Source: Choristocarpus tenellus KU-1152 (lineage: Eukaryota > Phaeophyceae). From it: DNA of 27,061 nucleotides. The stretch spans positions 1 through 27,061 of the forward strand of contig CAXNAD020000155.1 in NCBI GenBank assembly GCA_964200185.2, read 5' to 3'. Shown in pieces: positions 10,624-20,081 of the stretch. Made by a program: the position numbers and the translations under genes. Within the stretch, counting starts at the first letter, position 1; each line of letters starts with the position of its first letter. The notes below the pieces were generated by a model that saw only the letters and a list, made by a program, of their open reading frames with translations, did no database searches and had not been told where the DNA came from.

Positions 10624-13170
10624 TCAACCCTTTGGTTTCTCAGCGGAAAGTTGTCTGAGCATTAGGTTCTTGGGTAGGTGATCATCATCCACCCGTGACA
10701 TGGAACCTACAAATATTACTAGCCGCCTCCTTTTGCGGATACTAGCCCCAATGCACTCACATCCGGTTCTCTCAATAGCTCCTCTGTAAGAGATGGGGTG
10801 GTCCATATGTTTCCTTTTGTGGAACCCAATGCACGACAGTGGGAATTTGCAGTGTTGTGCATGAAGCTGGGTGTAGTGATTGCTTCTTAGTGCCCACGCC
10901 ATGCAGCTATACAGCAGAGTCTTGAGCACTCAGGCTTTGAGCATCTGAATCATTACCTCAAGTGGTACGTCCACTGCTTGGCTATACAACTCTCTCCTGT
11001 ATTTCTTAGAACACCTGCATATCTTCTATGTATGAAAAGTTGGATCTTGGTGCTGATACCAGTATTACCATTGAGTGAACCACCAAGATAGACAAACCAA
11101 TAACATTGTCCTCAGTCTCGATCTGTGTTCTCTATGCTGACCTGCTGGGGTCCCAGAGGCACATGATCTCCTTCTCCTCAAACGCAGTCAGTCCAAACAC
11201 CTCACACACTGCGGCGATGACAGCCACCATTTTGACCAAACTCTATTGAGTCATTGACAGCATACCTGCAGCATTAGCATACACCATACGCCATGGAGGC
11301 AGCATCTGTGAAGGCATCTCTTGATGTCCTCCCCCCAGCCTAAAAGTCTGGTGTTTCTTCTTCGTTTTTACTGATGTAGACAAGATCTTCACTGAAATCT
11401 CCTTTTGTGCTGAGCCTCTCTAGTACAATGGTAAGCACTGCAGTAAAAAAGAGAACAAACAACAGTGCAAGAACACACCCTTGGCGGAGGTCTTGTTCAA
11501 CACTAAACCAGTCCAAGCATTCCCTATCACCTATCTGCACACAAGCCTGCATTCAAACATGGAATTGATAAATGATTGAAACCATCTTGAATGGCGATGC
11601 CCAGTATTGTCTATAAAAGGTCTCAATCAACAGGCTCAAAGTATCTGGAGGGGTGTGGCAGCTGTCCATTTGGGGGCAATTTTTTCATGTCGCGTTTTTT
11701 GAGTGATTTGGTACGCATTTTAGATGGATAATGTAAATGCACTTTTTCTTGCACTTTTCCTGGTTATGGTCCAAATGGACACCCTGGTGTAGACCCCCCC
11801 CCTCCCCCAGATACTTTGGGTCACAGAGGAACCTTCTCTTGCCTGAGTTCATCCATCGCCCAAGAGTCGGAGCTGGTTCTCGTAGCAACCTGCCAATCTC
11901 ATATCAAACGAATCGAGAGCCACTCTCTTGCTCCAGGCTACATCAAAGCTTTCGAGATATTGGAGGAAATCAGCATGATCCTCACACTGAAGACATTCCT
12001 CCATATCTGAGGTATAGGCAACAAAGAAGTCCTGCACAGTTAACGATCTCAATCACTTAAAGTCCTTGACCACCATGTATAAAGCTTTTTTGAGACTGTG
12101 GCTTTGTGCTTTGGCTTTGTGGTTCAGCACATAGTTGCACCCAGGCGTCCTCACTCGCTTGCTAAGCCTTCAGAACCCTCTAGGACCTGCACACCATCCT
12201 TGAGGAACAGCCTTTCGTATTGGAGGTGGGATCACCTTAGTGGTAATCTCCAGCATACATGCAGTGTGCATGAATGCCATGATATCAACATCCTCAACCG
12301 GCACCTCCTGAAGACTAACGAAGTTTTTAGCCACACAGCAATCCGCAACTGAAGATCCAAGTAAAGGTATGACCATAAAAAGAATCCATCTCTTGGGTTG
12401 TCGTAACCTCCTATTTGGTGCAAATCGACCAAGGAGTTGAAGCCACATCGACAAAATTGAGTGTTATGATTCCAGGACAGGACGTACTATCGCATTCCGA
12501 ACGAGGTGTTAGTCGATTTGACGTGTGATGATGTAATCAAGACGGCGTCTCTCGCCCTTGGGACTCACACAGATACGGACCTTTGACGTTCAGGTGTGCC
12601 GAAAAAAGTGCTTACGAGTGCAAGTCTGTGCTTCTCAAGAAATCTCAGCAATCGATAACCGGTATCATTTAACTCACCACACTCATAAGCACCCAGATTC
12701 AGGTTATCGCTTCCAGACAGACCCCCTCCACTTCTCCTTCCAGTTCGATTTATGTTCGCAAACATGAAGATACACGGTTCTCATTAAGGCTCCCCAAGAT
12801 TTTCGAGGTTTACTCAGAGGTGATCCTTCTCCTCATTGCTACTTATCTCCTTCCGTTGTTTGCCTGTAGGCTTAGTTGGATCATATCTCATATTGAACGT
12901 GGCCACACTCCAACTACAGGAGGGTAGAGGGATCCTAACAATCATGAGTTGGTGCCTGAGGTATTTCTATTCACAGCCCTCTTCTCGTGCAAGCGACTGT
13001 TTCACCACCAACCCAATGCCATGCTTCCCTCTACTATCGTCGACTCCACTGAAAAGTTCGAAGTACCCAGAATGTGCGAGGGGAGATTGTTCATCTGGCC
13101 TGCCCTTGTCGTTTGGAGGTTGGTTGAATTGGATAAACCGAAGAACCGAAGACCGTTCAACAATCTAACT
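10624..13170 (-). pseudogene. dead LINE (non-LTR retrotransposon), endonuclease and reverse transcriptase
   Basis: Read on the - strand from about 13170 down. An APE-type endonuclease comes first (GYFELFSG, GKHGIGLVVK, LMIVRIPL, LNDTGYRLLRFLEKHRLAL..TFF near 12.6-12.7 kb, RRRLDYIITRQI, then LLGRFAPNRRLRQ). A linker follows (MLREPAPTLGRW near 11.87 kb). The reverse transcriptase has FSVEQDLRQGCVLALLF (about 11.45-11.5 kb). The C-terminal part is LLYSCMAWAL.SNHYTQLHAQ and RRRLVIFVGSMSRVDDDHLPK (10.65-10.93 kb). Several frameshifts and stops break it, a MITE-B (11634-11822) is inserted between linker and reverse transcriptase, and the catalytic YADD box reads YANA. It transposed by target-primed reverse transcription when alive. 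The clade is uncertain (RTE- or CR1-like). Its 5' end stops about 150 bp before the TCTP start, in the opposite orientation. Confidence 0.87.
11634..11822 (+). mobile_element. MITE-B copy 2, inserted in the LINE
   Basis: 189 bp. Left end GCTCAAAGTATCTGGAGGGG; right end CCCCCAGATACTTTGGGTC is the inverse repeat. Inner inverted pair GTCCATTTGG and CCAAATGGAC. It separates the LINE linker domain from its reverse transcriptase, so it arrived after the LINE. This is the only complete, ungapped copy of the family in the window. Confidence 0.88.
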
Positions 13171-13197
13171 GAAGAATTTTACAACATAGATTCATAG

Positions 13198-13323
13198 TGG
13201 AAGATTTCCATTCCGCGGTTTGCGCGCGCTCGTTCTGTTGTATTGTTGTGGGTTGATTTATCTGCCATCCATCCAGTCCCTTCCCCAACCTAAGTCCTTC
13301 CCTTCAACCCCACCCTCCTCACC
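13198..13323 (+). promoter_or_regulatory. TCTP promoter-proximal region and pyrimidine-rich leader
   Basis: A short CpG-rich block (CCGCGGTTTGCGCGCGCTCG, 13214-13233) stands out from the CpG-poor surroundings. Roughly 60 bases just before the ATG are then almost all C and T (CCATCCATCCAGTCCCTTCC and CCTTCCCTTCAACCCCACCC). The start context CTCACCATGA is favourable. I see no TATA box. The transcription start cannot be fixed from sequence. Confidence 0.5.
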
Positions 13324-16300
13324 ATGATCGTCTACAAGGATCTTGTCAGTGAAGATGAGATGATGACGGATGTGTTCAAGCAAAATCCTGTTGTCGACGA
13401 TGACGGAGAAGTTGTGGAGGGTCTTTTCGAGGTAGGTCCGAAATGCCGAGGTTTGACTTCACTTTTTCTGTTACTCTTGAGGGTTGTATAGCCCTTGCTT
13501 GTGTTAAGGATGGAACCTTGGTTAATTCATCTCATCTCTCAAGTTAGATTTATGTAGAGCTATATTTTCAACCCGTTGGATGAATTTGACGAGGGAGGAC
13601 CAAAGGGGTTGGTAATGAAGTCTACAGATGATGTAGTTCGTGGATTGTAGTTCCTCATTTCTAGCGGTCTGAGCGTGCCTGTTTGTTTGTTATTGCTAGG
13701 GAGGGTTTGATTTTAGCCAGGTTAAAAATCGTTTGCGTTTGGTGCCTTATTGCCCGGGAAACCCTCCAGGCTCACACCAACCAGTCAGCACTTCTATATT
13801 GCCATACTTTTTGTCGGTAGGGTAATTTTTGCGAGGAATTGGCGTGGTGCCTATAGTTGTATTTCTCCATGGCAAGCCTTGATGTTGGTGCTTCCTGTCG
13901 TGTTACTTCGCTCCTCTTTACGATCACCTTTGCGAATCAAACCTTCAGGTAACTTTTTTTTGGTTCGTTACTTTTAGTGCTTGTAGGCAAATGAGTAGAT
14001 CAAATGTCGATCGGGTTGAGTACAGAGTGCTGGAGATTCATGCTTCACAAACCCGTAACCCTACCTCGTTCTCGACTCCTATTCTCACAAACGGAGAGTC
14101 CCACGAGCATCTGGGGAGGGTAGGCGAAGAAGGAAGTATTTACATGACCAAGCAAATACTCTCAATTTGTTGATGTATTACCGATCTGATGGTTTTCCCT
14201 GGCTTATCTTAATGCAAAAACCTTTCATTGGAGCCTTACGATTATGCTTGCCAACCTTCAAAAATCTGATGGAAACATCTATAAATCTCTGTCTCTTTCC
14301 CCCTTTATGTCCTGTTCATATGGAATTATGGTAACACCTTTGGTGCCAAGGTGGATTCCACCACTATGGTAAAGGGAGCGGACAACATCGACATTGGTTG
14401 TGGAGATGCTTTCGGGGGCGAAGCAGAAGTAGTTGATGACTCCGTTGAGAAGGTCAGCTACAATGCTCACTGCCTCGAATATTTAAAATCAGGGATTCAA
14501 AATTAATGCTTCTATTTGCTTTGCAATCTGAGGTTGGTTGGATCTTGATGGCTTCTACTCTCATTGTCCTATTAAAGACAACATGGGTAGCGGTGCAAGT
14601 ACCTACTCCCTCCATTGTTTCTCATTGTAAGCAGTTTATGGGTCATGTGCCTGCAGCAACTACTGTGAGAAAATGTCAGCATTGGGGGAGATCTAATAAT
14701 CAATCTCTAGTTGTTCAGTCGAGTAGTGGAGTAAATAAGTTTTGGCGGTTCTCCAGTATAAATATCCTAATGCTGGTCCGGCAGGGTGTGAACATTCACC
14801 ATAGGCAATCAAACCTCTCATTTTAATCTTTCAAATCTGAGGAGGAAATGGTTCTGGTCTCTTGTTAATAATGATAAAGGTAAATTGTGCTATAACAGGT
14901 CCAACCATATCTTGGAGATGCTCCATTGTGATTTTCTTCAAAATACAAAGGAAAAGCAAATGTCTACATTTTATGGTTGAACTTGAATAGTGTAAGTGGG
15001 AATTTGTATTCTTTCTTTGAACTACAGTTGAATAGTACTTAAAGCTGGAGACAAAAGGCTGTGCTTGCTGGGAGGTACAACCCAGTGTGTGCATTGATTT
15101 TTTATTCACAATTTTTTTCCTGTGAGAATCGTATCCCATCCTCACAAGTATGAACTTAGATGGGATGAACAAAGCACTTGATGTACCTAGTCGATCTTCA
15201 AGTCCCTTTTTTGTACCTAGATGGATTCAACATGTCAATTGACTGAACAGGGTCTCCTGTGTAGTTAGAGTGTTTTGTACATTGGAGGTGTTCCCCAATT
15301 TGTTCTAGTTCTAGAATTAGTCACAGATTGTTTCTTGAACGGTTAAAGAAGACCAACCTGTAGCTCCCAAGGTGTCTATTATTATTACGCCACTCCAGTC
15401 AGGTTGGTATTTTGGTTTGCTAATAAATAGGTGTTGCTCATATCATTTTATGTATTAATATGTGTATCTTGATGGTTCCAGTAACAGCTATTTTTTACTA
15501 CGAATTTTTTTTTGGCACAGTCCATATCTTTGGACTATAATGCCATCATTGATTTCTTATTGCTGTTGAATGAATTGCTCAAAAACGTTACGTTTTTTGT
15601 AGGGTGGGGTAATTTGATCCAGCTGATTGTTGGTTAAGGGGTTGACTCAGGAGAGCATTGACACCGCAAAGTGTGAAATGGGATTGTTGCCTACAGTGGC
15701 TGCCAGACAGGATTATTTTATACACTTAATACATCATCAATCAGAATATTTGTTGTAATACCTTGAAGTGTCTGGGGGGGTTAATTTGGAATAAGCATCT
15801 TGGGAACATTACGCTCAAGATTGCTGCAGGTCCTTACTTTGCCTCACATGCTACTAAAGTACACTGGAGTGAATCTGCTCGTGCCCTATCTCACGCAATT
15901 TTTTTCAACTTTGCCTGACTGTATGTGTTTTGCACTCAATATAGGTGAACAATGTTATTGATCCATTCAAGTACACAGAGATCCCCTTCGACAAGAAGGC
16001 ACAGTTCAAGGACTACCTGAAGGTGTGTTACATGCATTGTAGCACTTAAAGTGTTGCCGTTGGAACTGGAACAGATGGGTTGTATTTTTTTGGCAGAGGG
16101 GAGGGGAGGAGTGTGGAGTAGGAATGTCTACTTATGGAGGGTTTTGTTATGTTTGCATAGGAGCTTTGCCTGGCACTCCTGCAATGGTTAGACTAACTGT
16201 CGTGCTATCCTACAAACTAACAATTTGAAAAAGAGGAAGCTGCCAATCCTGCTTAATTTTCTGGTGGCAGCTTCATGCACTCCCTCACTAATGACGATGA

Positions 16301-17952
16301 TGCATTGTCGTGATCGTAAAGATAGGAATGTCTCTTTTGAGCTGTTTGTGTGGGATGAAACGATGTTTTTGTGAATTAGAAGTGCTTCACATAATGCAAG
16401 GTGAAGGTGTTTGGGTGTGCATCTATCTGTCTGAACTTGTTGACTCTTTTTCTTTGCAGGAGTATGTTCGCGCTGTTCGCCAAAAGATGAAGGAGTTGGG
16501 GTATGAGCAGCCCAGGATCAAGGAGTTTATGTCACAGGCACCGGGCATTGTGAAGTGAGAAGTTACTGTTACAGTTACACCCCTTTGTAGTAATACTGTG
16601 AATTGTACTGGTACTGGTACCTGTCATTTCTTGCAGGGGTTTGAAGCACCAAGGGGGATATCTCGATGTACTGGTTACAATGGGTGAAAGTTGTGATTAG
16701 ATATTTTTATTTTATGTGGAGTTTTTTTGCATGCTTAATTTAAAGAGTGGGGCCTGGGGAGTTTACTTCCGTTGAACACCGGATGAAACATACGAGTTCA
16801 CCGTCAGAATGGATGAAGTGATGAAAAGTCTTGTCAAACAATTCTCTCTGCATTGTCTAAAATCCAATTTCGGGGGTAATCCCTCTCAATTCTACTTGAA
16901 CACAAGCTCTCTGGACCATGCTTGTTCCTGATGAGAACCCAAATTTTGTGCTAGAGCAGGTCCTTTTGAGATTCAATATCTTCCCTAGTATATCGTTCGT
17001 GGCATTTTGAATATACTAGGACTATATTTTTATCCAAGTATTGATTGACAGGGCACAGGTCTGTGTGACTCCTTGAAAGGAGTCATCTCTCAAAATATTT
17101 GAAATATTTGGTTGTTTGCTTACAGCTGTTATACCTCATCTCCCTCTCTGGCTGCATGTGTCTGTTCGTGGTATAAAGTATTCTTGACTGATAAATTGCC
17201 ATCTGAAACCTTTCCTATTATTTTCCAATGGTATGTTGGGTGAGGCAGCAAGGAGAATAAAATAGAGGGAGTTTGAGGGACCAATCATAGAACCAGAATT
17301 TTTAGCTGTGTCCACATTGCCCCCACTGATTGCAATTTGTGTTGTTAATGCAGCAGAAAAAAATGATGTCATTGTAATCATTGCACAGGTTTTTGTTGTC
17401 AAAGTTTGCGGACATGCAGACATTTGCATTGGAGTCAATGAACCCTGATGGGGCCATGGCATTTGGGTATTACAAGGAAGGAGCACACAACCCAACCTTT
17501 GTGTACATCAAAGCAGCGCTCAAGGAGGACAAGGTGGGTATGGGAAGTGTATTTTTTGTGTTGGAACTTGAAATGAGATGGAATTTAGGTGTAGTCTTCT
17601 GATGAAAAATTCGTATGGAGGTGGGTGATGGAGCATTTCTTTGTATGAGTGCCGCTGTTGCAATTTGTACTATTCAACAGTCATAAGTAGAAGTGGGTAT
17701 TTGGGGGGGTTGAGGTTGTGTAGTGTTTATTGTTGTCCCAATATAAGGATTGGGAGGTTGATGATGATGTGCTGTCTGACATGTGCAGAGTGTCTCCTAT
17801 GTTCAAATTTCATGTTGGAGATTATGTTGATGGTATAGAACTTGTACCCCTGTTCATAAATGACATCAAAAATTAAGATGGTGAAGTTAGGGGTCATGCA
17901 TGTGTTTTGTAAAAGTACTTTGGGTTGTTTGTTTCTCCAGGAGTTTGGGTAG
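13324..17952 (+). CDS. TCTP: translationally controlled tumor protein (TCTP), complete multi-exon gene
   Basis: TCTP is a small, abundant cytosolic protein that binds calcium and small GTPases and is linked to growth control. Exons: 13324-13431 (MIVYKDLVSEDEMMTD), 14351-14452 (IDIGCGDAFGGEAE), 15945-16022 (VNNVIDPFKYTEIPFDKK), 16460-16554 (EYVRAVRQKMKELGYE), 17389-17533 (MNPDGAMAFGYYKEG to ALKEDK), and probably 17941-17952 (EFG, stop TAG). Every junction has GT and AG ends and matching phase; the fourth intron splits a Lys codon (AA/G). The product would be about 179 residues, slightly longer than the usual 168-172. The conserved Glu-12 of the N-terminal loop is present. The second family signature is altered: the usual FxTGES-type stretch reads FALES before MNPDG. 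If the last intron is not removed, the frame instead runs on to a TGA at 17600-17602, giving a longer unconserved tail. Introns are about 0.4 to 1.5 kb. Confidence 0.96.
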
Positions 17953-18618
17953 CAGGAAACAAGTGTTCCTCCCTGCTTTTTGATTTTTTGTGTTAGGGGC
18001 AGTTGAATTATTCTTAGAGAACAATTCTTTATGATCCGTTGTGACTTTAGTTACCATGTGTGGGCAGACTATTAGTTAGTGTAATGAAGGGGGAGGGGGG
18101 ATACATCAATCACATATGTAAGATGAGCACGCTCTGCTGCTGGGAGTTGGGAGTGGACAGTATAGTGTCATTTTTTTCTGGTGGTGATTAAAAAGTGTTA
18201 ACTCAAGTATTCTCGCTTATAGAACAGACGTTCTACAGTTTAGGGGAAGACTGCTCTGTTCACATATCCACACCTCTATCAATGCATAGCTCTTACTGTG
18301 ATGTTTCCACAACAAAAGGTTTGCTGGTAAGGTGAGGGTGTACTGTGTGCTGCTGGCTTGTTCAATCAGGAATGTATTGTTTCTTGTACCACAAACTGCA
18401 CTTGATCCTCTCACTCTCTCACTTGGTTGCTATCTCTCCTGACTGTCCTGTTCCTTCCCCTCCACTTGCTTCTGTTGATCTGTTTCCACTTCCGAAAAAC
18501 ATAGTTTTAAGTAGAGCACATCGTACGGGTTAATAGGACGACACACATCAGTTGGTGTTTAAAAGTTTTCTTTTTAAAACACAAGTGCGTACACACAACA
18601 TGCCTTGACCGTAATTCA
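17953..18618. other. TCTP 3' flank, no gene seen
   Basis: TCTP 3' UTR and the space before a possible convergent gene. It is T-rich with short homopolymers, and has a pyrimidine-rich stretch at 18395-18495. The short open frames here have no recognisable domain. Confidence 0.5.
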
Positions 18619-20081
18619 TCAAGCTGCATAGATGATGAGTTCATCCTCTGGGGAAGGCCAACCTGACTTTGGTGTGGTCAGGTTCTTGGGTAGGACAAGG
18701 TTGAAAAATGTAGGTGGAATTTGTTTTGCTCCAACATTGCGAGCAGGCCATCCTGAGATGATGTCTTTTTATGTTATTGTGATAGTAATCTCGTATGAGT
18801 TTTGTTGATGTGATGTCTTTTTTCTATTCCTGGTATATAAAGGCTGCACTGCTTTGTCTGGACTCTGTACTACGTGGAAGCCCCAGTGAAAAGGACAGAT
18901 CTGCCTTGATAGTTTGTGTTGACCGCAGGTTTTTCTTTGTGACATTGACTGGTGATATTGCGGATTTGGTCTTTTTTTTGGCGTTGGCTGTCTTGATATG
19001 CATATGCTCTCCTTTCGCACCAATAAGTCAACTTGTAGTCCACCTAAAATTTTTATCTTTCTGAAATTAAAATACTAGATGGTGTGTTAGAACGCTGTGG
19101 ATACCTGTGGCGTTTCCCTTGATTTTTCAAAGGAATCAAGGTTAAGCTACACCACCAGAGCTTTTCCCTGTTCTTGATATGTCTTCAATGTGTATGTTGT
19201 GGTTCATGCTTGAGGATGCTTTGTGGACATTCAACACAAACTCGTAGATCAGTATGTATCTTACTCAGTTGTACAGAGTTGACCAAACATGCACACACTC
19301 ACATATTGGACTGTTGACCTCCCACTCGCTTGCATTGCTTTTTGACAACTGGGAATTGTTGCTAACTACAGTAGTAGTCTTTCATCGATTTACTCTCAAA
19401 TCACTTTTCTTGAACAAGATTATTGGAGGATTCTGAAGATTCCATTGGACACCTACCCAGTACACTTGTTTCCAATATTGCAATTGATAGCATATTTCAT
19501 GATAAACTACAGCAACTGCAGGCAACCCAAGGCTTATGCCCATTTGCATATGTTATTGTAGAAGGAAGAAGTAAATGCCTTTGAAGAATGAATCTGCTAA
19601 ATCTCAAGATTGCCAGTAATTTTTCTGATTTTTTCTGTCACACTGTGTACCTATAGACACGATAGAAATCCTTTTCCTCTTCTGTAAAGTCATCCATTGC
19701 TAGCAGGCTGGAAAAAAATCGATACACAACTTTATGCTCCCATGGGGGTGTCGATTTACTTTGATGGTTTGGCCTGGAGTGCAATTGATGATGAGAATGT
19801 TAAGCATACTAATATTAGTGCTGCAGGGAGATGAGGCAGAGAAGCTTGCGCTATCACCTCACTTGAACTTTGGAAAACATATCATCCTCAGCCTCATCCC
19901 CTGAATGCATCCATGCGTAGGGATGATATGTAAGAGGAATGATGTCGAAATTCAAGGGGTAGGTAGGGAACGTGTATTCATGATGGCACACACATTTTGC
20001 TGTTTGCAGGAACAGTAGAAGAACGAACTGCAATATCAATGTTGGACTCAGGAGTATACTGCATTGAGTTGAACGAGCCAT
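18619..20081 (-). CDS. candidate small secreted or membrane protein gene, several exons (hypothetical)
   Basis: Not recognised. On the - strand an ATG at 20081 opens a 73-codon exon (19863-20081). It starts with a good signal-peptide pattern: short polar start MARSTQCS, hydrophobic core LILQFVLLLFLQ, then TAKC. A mature part HHEYTFPTYPLNFDIIPL and acidic SGDEAEDDMFSKVQ follow, and the exon ends at a GTGAGG donor. Further coding-like exons fit in phase: 19651-19707 (LLAMDDFTEEEKDFYRVY, acceptor TTTTTTCCAG), 19303-19361 (SQLSKSNASEWEVNSP, donor GTGAGT) and, less surely, 19151-19263 (YEFVLNVHKASSSM). The last exon, 18619-18752, has acceptor ATCTCAG, carries ARNVGAKQIPPTFFNLVL and ends DELIIYAA then TGA. 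The join of exon 1 to exon 2 needs an extra 14-nt exon or another donor, and the middle (18760-19050) is unresolved. It would be convergent with TCTP. Confidence 0.35.

Noticed and set aside
18632-19064. + strand start MMSSSSGEGQPDFG and a hydrophobic open frame
   Set aside because: They overlap the better - strand last exon and neighbouring sequence; no continuation into a recognisable protein.
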